Shown piece after piece: positions 1-9,030 of a stretch of 20,485 nt of DNA (its first letter is position 1; each line of letters opens with the position of its first letter). A program made the position numbers and the translations under genes. The stretch lies in IMG/VR virus record IMGVR_UViG_3300048800_000003, positions 1-20,485 of that record, one strand, 5' to 3'. A model generated the notes under the pieces. That model did not search any database. It was given only the letters and a program-made list of their open reading frames with translations, and was not told where the DNA came from. This stretch comes from a virus.

Positions 1-2163
1 GAAAGATCCAGTTATTATTCTACTAGAAGGATCATTGAACTCAGCTAATTGAGTAGAATAATAGTTAGTTATAAGGTTATTATTAGTAACATTAGTTTGT
101 GGGTAGAATAGTTTAGATGTCTGACCCCAGTTTAAATCATATGTAGGTAGTTGTGGATCATCAAAGTGACCAGCATATGGGTACGAGTAAAAATCTTGTG
201 AGTCCTTAACGTCCTGTAATGTACCACTACCATTAGAATCAAATAACCATCTATCAGCATATGAACTACCAGCAACTGTATGTAAGAGACCAGGGGTTGT
301 ACAATTAGGACCCAATCCTACCTTCTTTAATATTCTTAAATTAAATCCTGCAATACCCGAACCAGTTGAATCCTGTGTTACTATCTTTGGTATAACAAAC
401 ATTGTTGATCCTTCTACTAATACAAGAGGTGTTGGTGAGAATATACTTTCTATTTTAGTATCATCATTACTAAATTGAGTATCAATAATAGATGTATATT
501 CACCGTAGTTTAATGGTGATTGAGCTTTGTAGAATGTATTCCAATAGTCAGTATCATCTTTATATCTAAAGTGAGTTGTTCTTGGTTGTGTTGTGGATAG
601 TATCTCACCTCCAATTGGATCAAACGAATCTATCTTAGAAGACCAATCTTCTATTACACCAGAAGCATAATAGACATCTCTAGGTTCAATATTTAATGTA
701 TTGTTCTGTGTCTTTGATGGTTCAATATATAAATTAAACATCTGTGTAATGGACTTAACAAAGTCCTTCTGTTTAATAGATATAGGTAGAACTTGATTGT
801 AGTCAAGTGGCTGACCATATGTTAAACTTGTATCAACTTGATTGAACATTGAAGTAGATCCAGTTGGTCCGTGTATATTTAATTGATAAGGAGACACACC
901 TACAGTCTCAACAACAAGCATAACTTGCTCACCATATCTAATTCCTTGAGATGGTGGTAATCCTGGATTATTATCCAATAAATCAAATGCTATTGATACT
1001 TTATAGTTACTCATTGAGGCATTAATAGGAGATCCTACAATACCTGAGTTGTGTAAATCAAATCCAAACCCACCACCACCATATTGTATTTCTCTCCAAC
1101 TAGATAATGATGGATTAACTGGAAGTGTTGGCCACCCTGAGAAGGTAACACCCAATTGAGATTGAGATCTGTATAATTTAATCTGAGTAGCAGTTATAGT
1201 ATTCTCTAAATCTATATCAAGATTAACATTAAATCTCTGTTGAAAGGGTTCAACTGTTAAATTAGTATAAACATTATTTATTATGTCAAATAAACCATTT
1301 GGATCACTATATGGGATCGTTATATTATTAAGAGCAACCTTATCAAAGTATGGTGTAAGCGGCACACCAGGGTGTCCTATTGATTGTGATTGAGACATAC
1401 CAACTGTGAATTGTTTGGTTAATGAATATGTAGGACTCTGAGCTAAGTTAGATCTATTGAAAGGTATAATCAGATCAGTAAATGGTTCTGAGTTAAGGAA
1501 ATTAGAATTATATTTATATCCAGCATCAGTAAAAATTTGATCGAATATTACCTTAACGTAAGTAGCAGGAAAGAAGTCATACCAGTTGGCAGCACAAGCA
1601 ATAGTATTAGCTCCTTGTAAGTCACCAATATTCCAATCACGACCATAATCTATTAAAGGATAGTAAAATCCATTTGTATAAGATTGTGTCCAGGAACCAG
1701 ATATAATAGATTGTGATCCATATATGTGGTTGAATCTACTTAGATTCATATCTGTTAGATACTTCTCACCCATTGATGTATAGAAGTCTCCAGTACCAGA
1801 ATATAGAATAATCTCATACTCATTAGCACCAGTATCTAGATTAACATCGAAGTGAATTACTTGTAGGTACCCTTCAAATACAACAATAGAATCACATAAC
1901 ACATAAGATTTTACCTTAAGGTTTGGGTTATAATAAGTGGCAGTTGATGCCATATTAGCAATATCTCCAAATATTAATCTATTATTTGATGTCTCCGGTA
2001 TTGTTATTGTTAATGATGAGGAGTTATTAGTAGTTGATATATCAATGATATCATTAATTTGATAGTTCAAAGGTATTGCAACTCCCAAAGTATCAACATT
2101 ATATGTTACGTTATTTATAACTACGAATAATTCTACACGAGCCTGAGGGCCTATTTGGTTTGC
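1..2163 (-). CDS. Large tail protein, probable distal-tail/baseplate component (3'-truncated by window edge)
   Basis: An ATG at 2163 opens a frame that I checked in triplets over most of its length and found open to base 1, giving at least 721 codons with no stop in the window; the C-terminus is therefore missing. It starts MANQIGPQARVELF and reads on through VVFEGYLQV and, about residues 45-60, a TITIPETSNNRLIFGD segment. This pattern, a strand-rich opening, an 'IPxTxxNxxIFG' motif and then a 'xxxGYLxV' strand, is what I know from large tail proteins of Bacteroidota phages, thought to sit at the distal tail or baseplate. It is rich in Ser, Thr, Asn, Gly and Tyr, with no signal peptide or transmembrane segment. 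It follows the 494-residue tail protein after about 10 bases, so the two are probably co-translated. The structural role is fairly sure, the exact position in the tail is inference. Confidence 0.7.
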
Positions 2164-2173
2164 CATTTATTAA

Positions 2174-3658
2174 TTAACTATTTTGTACTTGTATGTTATA
2201 TGCCGCTGTGAATGATATACTCAACGCGAATAAACCATCTAGTATTTGTGTCTTACAAACATAAGTACTATCATCGATAATGATAGGTAGGTATTGACCA
2301 TTGTTATCAACGGTGTATACCTCTTTGCTGTAAAATAATTCACGGAGCCAAAGTGATTCATTCTCAGTAATCCAATCAGTTGATATCTGATAGGATTGAC
2401 TCACCTTCTGTGATAAAATAGTATCTTGTCTCTGACCTACAGTATAGTTCCAGGGTAATATAGCCTTGAACTTAACTCTATCCGTTGTAAAAGTTTGTTG
2501 ACTTTTCATTACAAACGAATAATAATCAAATGCTCCCAATCTATTCAAGAAGGCCAATCTAAATTGTGGCCAAGGACTTCTATTACAAGGTACAATCCTG
2601 TAAATTCTATTCTCTGATAGAACATTACCATTAAAGTCTTGTAGCTGAACAAAATAGAAGTTAACTCCTGTTAGACTAATACCATATAATGATAAGTTAG
2701 CTGGTCCAATACCTAGATCCAATCTTGTATTGTTAGTACTTGCAAATGGATTACTAATAGTTGCTGTTCTTAAGAAGTTATAAGTATTAAAGTCTTGTGT
2801 ATTACCAGAATACATACTAATGACAGCTGTTGATACAGTTGCTACTGTTGCTGATCCTATAAATGATATTGTCTCATAGTCATTGATGAATACATTTTTA
2901 CTTGTATATGTATTAAATGCTGGTACAAGAGCTGAATATACTGGATTAAGATAATCAGTTAAGAATTTACTTGCCTGAGCAATCATTAAATAGGTATTAG
3001 AAGATCCAAAGTTATATCCTTGTTCTGTATATTGTCTCGTACCATTAAATGCCTGTAACACAATAAAGGACTTATCCATTCTATTCCGGTCTGTTATCAA
3101 TCCAGATTGTGTTATACCACTTGGAGTTAATCCCCAAGGTATTGTAGTTTGTATTGTATTGGTCCCAACAGAGATAACTGCGGCTGATCCAATATATTGT
3201 GGGTTATAAACTGTATTAAATAATGTAACATATATAATATCATTAGATAGTACTCCGTGACCTGTTTGTAGTCCAGATAGCTCAACGAAGTTACCAATGT
3301 TCAATACATTTGAAAATGTTAAAGAAGGATTGTAATCAAACCCATAATCAATTTTGTAATCAATCATTGAGTTAGGAGCATTAGCGAATCCAACCGTTGC
3401 TGGTTGAATATCATAACTCAATTGTGATTTAAGAATGGATGATGGATCAAATATACCATCACCAGCACTAGGATTAGGTGGTATAAGATATCTTGGTCCT
3501 AATTGAGTCTTAACTTGTGTAACCAAATCAACCTTATATACATCGAATGTATATTTGAAGTTAGATAGATTGTAAGATGTACTCGATAATTGGTACCAAA
3601 GAGGACCATTTACGGGTGATAGTTGGTTAGGTGTTGTAATTAAGTTTATTGTTGGCAT
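2174..3658 (-). CDS. Tail protein, 494 aa, probable distal tail component
   Basis: I read this as a virion tail protein. It opens with MPTINLITTPNQLSPVNGPL, followed by strand-rich sequence containing FKYTFDVYKVD (about residues 34-44) and a Pro/Gly turn before IFDPSSIL. A 'Pxx-lsPvn-Pl-y' opening with a following 'F-Y-xDVY' strand and 'G-FDPSxIL' is characteristic of tail proteins next to the large baseplate-like protein in Bacteroidota phages. The composition is beta-type, rich in Asn, Thr, Ser and Tyr, without membrane segments. Aromatic and basic residues are frequent around residues 355-400 (CNRSPWPQFRLAFLNRLGAF). It overlaps the 3' end of the preceding very small gene by 13 bases and is followed within 10 bases by the large tail gene, so these act as one translational unit. 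The exact function is unknown; a receptor-binding or baseplate hub role would be guesswork. Confidence 0.6.
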   Translation of the reverse strand: MPTINLITTPNQLSPVNGPLWYQLSSTSYNLSNFKYTFDVYKVDLVTQVKTQLGPRYLIPPNPSAGDGIFDPSSILKSQLSYDIQPATVGFANAPNSMIDYKIDYGFDYNPSLTFSNVLNIGNFVELSGLQTGHGVLSNDIIYVTLFNTVYNPQYIGSAAVISVGTNTIQTTIPWGLTPSGITQSGLITDRNRMDKSFIVLQAFNGTRQYTEQGYNFGSSNTYLMIAQASKFLTDYLNPVYSALVPAFNTYTSKNVFINDYETISFIGSATVATVSTAVISMYSGNTQDFNTYNFLRTATISNPFASTNNTRLDLGIGPANLSLYGISLTGVNFYFVQLQDFNGNVLSENRIYRIVPCNRSPWPQFRLAFLNRLGAFDYYSFVMKSQQTFTTDRVKFKAILPWNYTVGQRQDTILSQKVSQSYQISTDWITENESLWLRELFYSKEVYTVDNNGQYLPIIIDDSTYVCKTQILDGLFALSISFTAAYNIQVQNS

Positions 3659-3780
3659 TTGATTTCCTTATCTTTTATTTCATTAAATAATATAGGATAA
3701 TTAACTTTAATAAATTTTATAAACTTACTAATGTGTTCCTTATCAGATCCTCTTTCTTTACTTCTTGGTTTCCTACTCAT
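3646..3780 (-). CDS. Very small basic protein, 44 aa, function unknown
   Basis: The open frame extends up to 3840, but that longer start lies well inside the connector gene. I prefer the ATG at 3780, five bases after the connector's stop codon, giving 44 residues beginning MSRKPRSKERGSDKEH. The protein is strongly basic at the N-terminus and predicted helical (HISKFIKFIKVNYPILF), ending in KEIKCQQ. Its end overlaps the start of the 494-residue tail gene by 13 bases, the tight packing expected of a real phage gene. I do not recognise the family. It fills the only gap between connector and tail genes, which is a weak argument that it is translated; it could instead be a short spacer frame. Confidence 0.45.
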   Translation of the reverse strand: MSRKPRSKERGSDKEHISKFIKFIKVNYPILFNEIKDKEIKCQQ

Positions 3781-3785
3781 TGTGT

Positions 3786-4373
3786 TTATAAATTTATTGG
3801 AAATCCAGTTGGTCCACCGCAACAAGTTGAATTTGGCCATAGTCCCGGTTTTTTATAATTTGGAGACATTCTCTTACCATATGTAGTTCTTTTTGCTACA
3901 ATCTGTTCGATACCAATCTGTGTATAGTATTCTGGAAATGCATTAGGATCATTAATGATGTAAGTTCTAATTCTCTGATTATACCAATCACCTCTTTGTA
4001 ATGATCTTGATTTTAATGCTTGTATTCTTTTCTCACTTGAATTTGCGCTATTGATGATATCACCACCTGTTTTCTCCAGGACCCCTTTGTTAGTAAGGCG
4101 ATCGGCAATATCATCAATAGACTCATATACTGTGTAGTGTGCAAGGGCTGGTTGAATGAAGTTATTCAATAGAATAAGATATTGACCAGTTGTAGTACCA
4201 GTGTTTGTAATATCACTTAAAAATCTCTGATATAGTTGTTGACCAAGAATAGATTGAATATGAATATCCTGAGCTACAAGAATATTAGGTAGAATAAGAT
4301 TAGGATCCGTATTGGAATCTATTGTAGTATATTTAAATATATTCTGTACTGATATTAAATAAGTTGGGCTCAT
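3786..4373 (-). CDS. Head-tail connector (adaptor) protein, 195 aa
   Basis: This is likely the adaptor that docks under the portal and closes the head after DNA packaging. The first 70 residues are helical with the pattern IQSILGQQLYQRFLSDI (about residues 38-54), preceded by 'LPNILVAQDIHI'. The series 'aQ-xxIxxxLGxxLYxxl' is typical of gp6-like head-tail connectors in Bacteroidota phages. A second helical part (FIQPALAHYTVYESIDDIADR) follows, then a basic C-terminal half with a Cys-Cys-Gly-Gly turn near residue 184. Its ATG overlaps the portal's stop as ATGA (4373/4370), giving coupled translation with the very protein it should bind. Length of about 195 fits the family. The family assignment is by recognised pattern, without a search. 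Confidence 0.65.
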   Translation of the reverse strand: MSPTYLISVQNIFKYTTIDSNTDPNLILPNILVAQDIHIQSILGQQLYQRFLSDITNTGTTTGQYLILLNNFIQPALAHYTVYESIDDIADRLTNKGVLEKTGGDIINSANSSEKRIQALKSRSLQRGDWYNQRIRTYIINDPNAFPEYYTQIGIEQIVAKRTTYGKRMSPNYKKPGLWPNSTCCGGPTGFPINL

Positions 4374-5860
4374 ATTTCTTCATTGTTTTTTTCTTGATTG
4401 GTTATAAATTTCTCATATCTTTCTTTCTCCATCTCTAATCTAGCATCACTTTTCAATGTTTTGAATGCTACTCTTGATTGTTTAGAGACTTGTTTCTTAT
4501 CTTCACCTTTAACACCTTCAACTAAATACTTGGCCTCATCCTCAGAATATCCAGATGCCATAAATACAGCAATCTTTTGTTCAGGAGTAATAGTTGACTC
4601 AAGTACACCAAGAATATCCTTAATATCTACATCAACTTCAACATCTAATTCATATTGAGAGATAACAATCTTATCAGGAATACCATTTACTCTTGCTAAT
4701 CTATTAAATATCTTTTCAATGAACTCTTGTTTAGGGTTAATGTATTCTGCTTGTAATACTTTTAATGATTGTATCATTTCATTCTTAGAAGACAAGGCTC
4801 CTGGTGTAGGTATTCCCATAATAGAGGGACTAACTACTTGGTGAGCGCACATTATCTTAGAAACTATTTTATCTTCAGCTGTAAGATTTAATTCTCCATT
4901 CTGTTGTGCATCTAAAATATCTATTAGAGGTGCATTATCCTTATTATCAGCAAAGAATATCATTGGAGTACCAGCATTCTTACTACCTTGATATTGTGCA
5001 GCTAATCTAGACAATTCAAAATCAATTTCCTCATCAGAAATATTTCCTGAATCAAGGAAAGTAATTGTCATTTGTGGTGAGAACCCATTTTTAATATTAT
5101 TCTTTCTAAAATTACCAATTAGATAATCAGATTCAATATCATCAGCCGCTGAAATGTATGCAGGGTTACCATAGAAATATACATCACCTCTATGTTCTTT
5201 AACATAAAGTATTTGACTAGGTTTCTTTCTATCGATTACAGAAAATTCAGAATATACTACTGGTTTATTTTCTTCCTTACGAATATTTCTCCAATCTTTA
5301 GAGATTGCATATTCATATTTTCCTTCTGGTGTTTCACCTTCTGGAGCAACTATTCTTAATGTTCTTGGGTTAATATAATTTATTTCTGATATTATTGTTC
5401 TATCTTTATTCCAAATAATATTTAATGCAATTGCTGAATAAACTTCCAAGTCTAATGATATTTTCTTTAATATTTCTTCTAAATCATCCTCGTTATAAGG
5501 ATTAGCAATGAATCTTAATGCCTCATTAGATAATCCATTTAGTGCAAATCCATTACCACCAATATACATTGCTTTATTATTTACAATTGCATAGTGTGTA
5601 GAGCTGGATGTTAATAAGGATAAAAGATAATTTGGATATTGATTATCATCTCCAAAGGAAACAATATTCAGTTGCTTATTTATTCTCTCACTATATTGTG
5701 GAAGATCAGCTGCAGCAAATGAATGATAATATTCATCAACTGGTGCGTATGTATATTCACCTTCGACCTTTATATAGGTTTCTGTTTTACTTTTAGTACT
5801 ATCATCCTTATCATCAAATGACATTCTTCTAATTCTTATTGGTTTCTTATTCTCTTCCAT
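4370..5860 (-). CDS. Portal protein, 496 aa
   Basis: This is the dodecameric vertex protein through which terminase pumps DNA and to which the connector and tail attach. After an acidic/basic N-terminal tail of about 55 residues comes FGDDNQYPNYLLSLLTSSST (about 69-88), then YAIVNNKAMYIGGNGF. This 'GxxNxxPxyl... s...a.i.n.k..yi.G.Gf' pattern is the N-terminal signature of portals in Bacteroidota phages. A clip/stem region follows (ISEINYINPRTLRIV; YFYGNPAYISAADDIESDY near 235-253), then helical C-terminal sequence, ending in a charged stretch with Lys and Glu (KSDARLEMEKERYEKF). Length fits the usual 450-550. It lies after the capsid gene rather than before the protease, which is an unusual position. 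It overlaps the connector start by four bases. Confidence 0.8.
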   Translation of the reverse strand: MEENKKPIRIRRMSFDDKDDSTKSKTETYIKVEGEYTYAPVDEYYHSFAAADLPQYSERINKQLNIVSFGDDNQYPNYLLSLLTSSSTHYAIVNNKAMYIGGNGFALNGLSNEALRFIANPYNEDDLEEILKKISLDLEVYSAIALNIIWNKDRTIISEINYINPRTLRIVAPEGETPEGKYEYAISKDWRNIRKEENKPVVYSEFSVIDRKKPSQILYVKEHRGDVYFYGNPAYISAADDIESDYLIGNFRKNNIKNGFSPQMTITFLDSGNISDEEIDFELSRLAAQYQGSKNAGTPMIFFADNKDNAPLIDILDAQQNGELNLTAEDKIVSKIMCAHQVVSPSIMGIPTPGALSSKNEMIQSLKVLQAEYINPKQEFIEKIFNRLARVNGIPDKIVISQYELDVEVDVDIKDILGVLESTITPEQKIAVFMASGYSEDEAKYLVEGVKGEDKKQVSKQSRVAFKTLKSDARLEMEKERYEKFITNQEKNNEEI

Positions 5861-5870
5861 TTATAGTTGT

Positions 5871-6293
5871 TTAATTTTGATAGACTGAATATGTAAATGA
5901 ATCATTACCAGTATAAGTTGATGTTGCTGATGATGTTCCTTGTATTGTTAATATATAATTACCTAAAACACCAATAGAATCACTTATATTTAGATCATAT
6001 GGATTTAACATTTCATATATAATTACAGAATATTGTGATCCAACTAAATTAATATTACCATTTGTTGCACCAATTGCAGAAAATGTTCCATTATTAGTAA
6101 ATGAAAATGCTGTATAATATCCATTATCAAATAATGGTGTTTGGTAAAATACGGTGCTAATCTTAGTTGTTTTATCTTGGACATACCAAGTATAAAATGA
6201 TTGAGTAGCAGCAGATTGAGCATTCAAACTTGTATTACTAAATAAATCACTAACATAAACGGTTGAACTACCAGTTATACCAATATAAAGCAT
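5871..6293 (-). CDS. Small beta-rich structural protein, 140 aa, function unknown
   Basis: I do not recognise a named family. The protein is rich in Ser, Thr, Asn, Tyr and Phe, lacks charged clusters and membrane segments, and alternates in a beta-strand manner (FYTWYVQDKTTKISTVFY; SQYSVIIYEMLNPYDL). Its second half carries a 'GxYsviiYE' strand that I associate with small virion proteins beside portal genes in Bacteroidota phages. Its ATG at 6293 overlaps the stop of the 80-residue gene (TAATG), and it ends 10 bases before the portal start. The tight placement just upstream of portal suggests a neck or head-decoration role, which is inference. Confidence 0.5.
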   Translation of the reverse strand: MLYIGITGSSTVYVSDLFSNTSLNAQSAATQSFYTWYVQDKTTKISTVFYQTPLFDNGYYTAFSFTNNGTFSAIGATNGNINLVGSQYSVIIYEMLNPYDLNISDSIGVLGNYILTIQGTSSATSTYTGNDSFTYSVYQN

Positions 6294-6535
6294 TATTGCA
6301 TTTCATTTTTATTCTCATCAAGAAATTCCACTAAAGGATTAACCACTTCTGGTTCTACAATACCTTTAAAATATATTGTATTTTCTTCCAATACTTCTTC
6401 AAAGAAGTTTGCGTGACCGTGATTGTAGTAATAATTATACAAATCAGTATCTAAGAATCTAATATGTACTGGCTTCCTAGTTAAAGGACAGCTTATAATT
6501 GAATCAATCAATTCATCTTTTATTTTAAGTTTCAT
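6293..6535 (-). CDS. Small protein, 80 aa, function unknown
   Basis: An acidic soluble protein beginning MKLKIKDELIDSII and containing CPLTRKP (about residues 16-22), then a Tyr-rich segment LYNYYYNHG and an acidic tail. A 'PLTxKPxxIxF' followed by 'LYxxYYxxG' recalls small conserved proteins near capsid and portal genes of Bacteroidota phages, whose role is not known to me. It is the first gene after the terminator at 6576-6606, so it either depends on read-through or begins a new transcript. I could not find a convincing promoter in the 40 bases before it. Confidence 0.5.
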   Translation of the reverse strand: MKLKIKDELIDSIISCPLTRKPVHIRFLDTDLYNYYYNHGHANFFEEVLEENTIYFKGIVEPEVVNPLVEFLDENKNEMQ

Positions 6536-6575
6536 AAAAGGAAATAGATAACCACTAAATAATATTCAGTGCATT

Positions 6576-6606
6576 AAAAAACCCACACAAGTTAATGTAT
6601 GGGTCT
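6576..6606 (-). terminator. Intrinsic (Rho-independent) transcription terminator
   Basis: Read on the minus strand the sequence gives an 8-bp stem, ACCCATAC pairing with GTGTGGGT (6604-6597 with 6588-6581), an 8-base loop, and directly after it a run of six T (6581-6576). One pair is G-U in the minus-strand RNA and would be a C-A mismatch on the other strand, so the hairpin is built for leftward transcription. It lies 20 bases after the stop of the 178-residue structural gene. Placement right after the capsid and tube-like genes suggests it limits read-through into portal and tail genes, setting a higher dose of the abundant proteins. The gene-level interpretation is inference. Confidence 0.8.
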
Positions 6607-6624
6607 TTATTAAATCATTTTAGA

Positions 6625-7161
6625 TTAAGATATTAGAGATGCTGCAGCTGCTGCAGATACTTCAAATGTTGGTTGTGTACCAAGAGCTGACATAGTGATC
6701 AACGCTCCATTTAAATCTCCCATCATTTTTCCAAGTCCTGCATCGATTGCAGTTACTTGACAAGGTGACTCAGCTCCAAGGAAGAAGAATCTACCATTTC
6801 TAGCTTTAACCATCAAGAAGAATACACCTTGACCAATCATTTTAATAGTGTTAATATTAAACGCTGATAGTGAATAGACTCCAAATTTCAAAGTTTGTGT
6901 GTAACCAATTGTGTTATTTTCTGTATTAACTTCTGCGGGTGCAGTTAATTCACCAACATTAATAGGTTGTGGGAGAATATACATCGAAGCTGTTGTACCA
7001 CCAAAACTTGTGATAAGGTTAAGTGTAGCTGATGCAGTTGAGAAAATAAAAGTCATTGGGGATGCTGTATCCAAGTTATAAGAACCAAGATACACAGTCT
7101 CTATACCACCAATGTCTTTACAACCTAGTGTTAAATCTTGTGTTATTGAACAACCTGCCAT
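6625..7161 (-). CDS. Virion structural protein, 178 aa, possibly tail tube
   Basis: The protein starts MAGCSITQDLTLGCKDIGGI, then alternates strands with Thr, Ser and Ala, and ends in FEVSAAAAASLIS. A 'GCKDxxGGIxxVYL' opening (about residues 13-25) is frequent in small virion proteins that follow the capsid gene in Bacteroidota phages, and its length suits a tail tube subunit. It lies between the capsid gene and a strong terminator, which fits a protein needed in many copies. The gap to the capsid gene holds a stable hairpin (7189-7212). It might instead be a head decoration protein; nothing in the sequence decides between these. Signal peptide and membrane segments are absent. Confidence 0.5.
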   Translation of the reverse strand: MAGCSITQDLTLGCKDIGGIETVYLGSYNLDTASPMTFIFSTASATLNLITSFGGTTASMYILPQPINVGELTAPAEVNTENNTIGYTQTLKFGVYSLSAFNINTIKMIGQGVFFLMVKARNGRFFFLGAESPCQVTAIDAGLGKMMGDLNGALITMSALGTQPTFEVSAAAAASLIS

Positions 7162-7188
7162 ATTATTTTATTTATTTTTCTTTGATAG

Positions 7189-7212
7189 GGGAAGCCCATT
7201 TAAGGACTTCCC
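7189..7212 (-). promoter_or_regulatory. Stable intergenic RNA hairpin between capsid and tube-like genes
   Basis: In the minus-strand RNA, GGGAAGTCC (7212-7204) pairs with GGGCTTCCC (7197-7189) around a 6-base TTAAAT loop: nine base pairs including one G-U. The G-U would be a C-A mismatch on the other strand, so it belongs to the leftward transcript. It is followed by CTATCAAAG rather than a T-run, so it is not a standard terminator. It could protect the 3' end of the capsid message, be a processing site, or hold back some polymerases. The hairpin itself is seen directly, its role is inference. Confidence 0.6.
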
Positions 7213-7244
7213 AAATCTTTATTTCATTATTAACAAACTAAGGA

Positions 7245-8279
7245 TTACCCTTTGTAGTAAACTACATATTGTGGGTAAGCTACTTGAGCTCCTGCTTTGA
7301 AAGCCGCTCTGTAGTACATCTTGTTTGCAAGATTCTCCCACCATAGTTGACCACTAGTTTGATCGTTAGTCTTATCAGTTCCAAAGAATAAATTCTCTGC
7401 GTATGTAAGAACCATTTTGTTGTTACCATTTGCAACACCATATGATAAACCTCTTGTAGCTTTTACAAGGATAGTTGTACCAGGCCAGTAGAAATACTGG
7501 TCATTAGTTGTTGTCGTAACATCAGTTTGACCTAATTCGATATGGAATCCATTAAATGCCTGCCAAGCGAATAAACAAGTCTGGAAGTTAGCGTAAGACA
7601 TAAATAGAGTCTTGTCTTTCTTACCAAGAATAGCTGGTACGTTAGCTGTCATATTCTGAATCATATTGTTTACGATTGTGATTGCGTTAGCTGTAGTCAA
7701 TGCTCCAGAGTAAGAAGAAGCTGATCCGATGATAGTGTTACCACTAACAACTGATGATGTTGCAGATGTGCTATCTAATTGATACAATAGACCATTACAC
7801 TGTTTCAAGTTCGCATCGTTAGAATACGTTCCTGATGTTGATCCTTCCCAGAACAAATCGTCAAGGAAAGCTGAAAGCTTTTCAGTCTTATCAGCTAAGT
7901 ATACTTTTGCAAGTGCCTTAGGCTCTAAGTCTTGTACATAAGATCCAAGTGGCATTAACATACCAGTCCAGTACGCTTCAAGATCTACTTCACAAACGGT
8001 CTCGATTAATTGCATTGGACAAATTTGAATCGTTTGCTGGGAAAGGGTTACCGAGCCACTAGCTGAAATTATTGAACCGTCAGCTGGACAACCATCTGGT
8101 GTAATAACCAGTGTAGATGTGATCAAGTTAATAGCCTGACCATTTTTAATACCATCTCTTGTAGTAACTGGATTTGGTCCAGTAAAAGTTGTTCCCAAAA
8201 GAACCGCTTCTCTCAAAATGTCTTGGTTAAGTTGATCGATGTATTTTGTCAAACTCGATAAATTTACTGTTGATGCCAT
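7245..8279 (-). CDS. Major capsid protein, HK97-type fold (probable), 344 aa
   Basis: This is the most likely shell protein of the head. The size (344 aa), and the run protease, scaffold-like, then this gene, match HK97-type capsid modules. The N-terminal helix (SLTKYIDQLNQDILREAVLL, about 9-28) would be the N-arm region. The middle is a mix of helices and strands with LSAFLDDLFWEGST (about 135-148), a pattern common in capsid proteins of this type. The C-terminal part has hydrophobic strands ending in FKAGAQVAYPQYVVYY. The gene is preceded by an A-rich leader (AATAATAAAACAAT before ATG) with no Shine-Dalgarno, as in Bacteroidota. Three Cys near residues 64-95 are notable (GCPADG, ICPMQ, VCEVD). 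I cannot rule out another head protein, but no better candidate exists here. Confidence 0.75.
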   Translation of the reverse strand: MASTVNLSSLTKYIDQLNQDILREAVLLGTTFTGPNPVTTRDGIKNGQAINLITSTLVITPDGCPADGSIISASGSVTLSQQTIQICPMQLIETVCEVDLEAYWTGMLMPLGSYVQDLEPKALAKVYLADKTEKLSAFLDDLFWEGSTSGTYSNDANLKQCNGLLYQLDSTSATSSVVSGNTIIGSASSYSGALTTANAITIVNNMIQNMTANVPAILGKKDKTLFMSYANFQTCLFAWQAFNGFHIELGQTDVTTTTNDQYFYWPGTTILVKATRGLSYGVANGNNKMVLTYAENLFFGTDKTNDQTSGQLWWENLANKMYYRAAFKAGAQVAYPQYVVYYKG

Positions 8280-8314
8280 ATTGTTTTATTATTTTTGTTT
8301 TTCTTTTATTATAA

Positions 8315-8968
8315 TTAGTTAAATCTTGCTCCTTTATTTCTAAAGATCTTAGAAAGATCTACTATCTCCTGTACATCTCCTTTGTTAACGCTATTTCTAG
8401 CAGATGACCTAAGAGTTGAATTTAATTTAGTAACTACTACTGGAGTATTCTTAATTGATTTAACCGCTGGTGAATCAGAGAACTTACTGAACTTATCAGT
8501 TAGATTCTTCATTGCTGTCTCCTGCAGATTAGATAGACCGTGAACGTATTCCATTATTTCGGAAAGTTGAGCTTCAAGAGCTTCCATTCTTTTAGACATA
8601 TCATCTTCTTCTGGATTAACATCTTCACCATCCACTGAATCATCAGCACTCATTGGTACGTCAGCTTCTGCTTCAGGTGTGCTTTCATCCGCAACTGGTG
8701 CATCAGAAATAGTTTGTACTGTGCTATCCTCAGCAACTTCAATAGATCTACCATCTTGTAGGTCATAATGTCCTGCTGGGACTGGGTTTTGATTACCGTT
8801 TTCATCAAGTAAATAGATTGGTGAACCTGCTGCCAAGTCCTTACCATCTTCAATACATAATGTTTTACCATCTACTGTTGGTATGTTTTCGAATTTCTTT
8901 TCAGATGCGAAAATTGTCCAACGTTTAAGAGAATCTTTTAAGTATTGCATTGCTTCTTCTTTAGTCAT
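8315..8968 (-). CDS. Probable capsid scaffolding protein, 217 aa
   Basis: A highly charged protein with an acidic middle (about residues 85-125, PEAEADVPMSADDSVDGEDV), then a heptad-like helical segment (MSKRMEALEAQLSEIMEYVHGL, 124-145) and a basic tail ending RNKGARFN. An N-terminal segment with IEDGKDLAAGSP and PVPAGHYDLQDGRSIEV recalls small beta modules that I have seen in Bacteroidota phage proteins between protease and capsid genes. It sits exactly between the protease and the capsid gene, where scaffold genes lie in HK97-like phages. Length fits scaffolds of 150-300 aa. No catalytic motif or membrane segment is seen. A second protein in another frame inside the gene is not needed to explain it. 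Confidence 0.6.
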   Translation of the reverse strand: MTKEEAMQYLKDSLKRWTIFASEKKFENIPTVDGKTLCIEDGKDLAAGSPIYLLDENGNQNPVPAGHYDLQDGRSIEVAEDSTVQTISDAPVADESTPEAEADVPMSADDSVDGEDVNPEEDDMSKRMEALEAQLSEIMEYVHGLSNLQETAMKNLTDKFSKFSDSPAVKSIKNTPVVVTKLNSTLRSSARNSVNKGDVQEIVDLSKIFRNKGARFN

Positions 8969-9030
8969 ATGATAATTTAATTTTGTGATTTTACCTTTGT
9001 ATAGATAAATAGAAATGTATTATATTATAT

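Noticed and set aside
3781-3840. Upstream start for the very small gene (64 residues)
   Set aside because: It would overlap the connector gene by 55 bases; the ATG at 3780 directly after the connector stop is more economical.
4398-4658. Plus-strand open frames (also 5608-5796, 7056-7241, 7112-7300, 9035-9244, 9398-9688, 10549-10752, 11837-12040, 12526-12756, 13231-13509, 13915-14169, 14656-14898, 16905-17102, 17321-17503, 18909-19157)
   Set aside because: All lie antisense to well-supported minus-strand genes or bridge them, show low-complexity or shadow-type composition, and match no family.
8308-8313. TATAAT on the minus strand before the capsid gene as a promoter
   Set aside because: No -35 element at the right distance (AAGGAG is found instead of TTGACA), and in AT-rich DNA such a hexamer arises easily; Bacteroidota promoters have another consensus.
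8650-8871. 73-codon minus-strand frame inside the scaffold-like gene
   Set aside because: Out of frame within a clearly coding region; the sequence looks like a frame shadow with no recognisable pattern.
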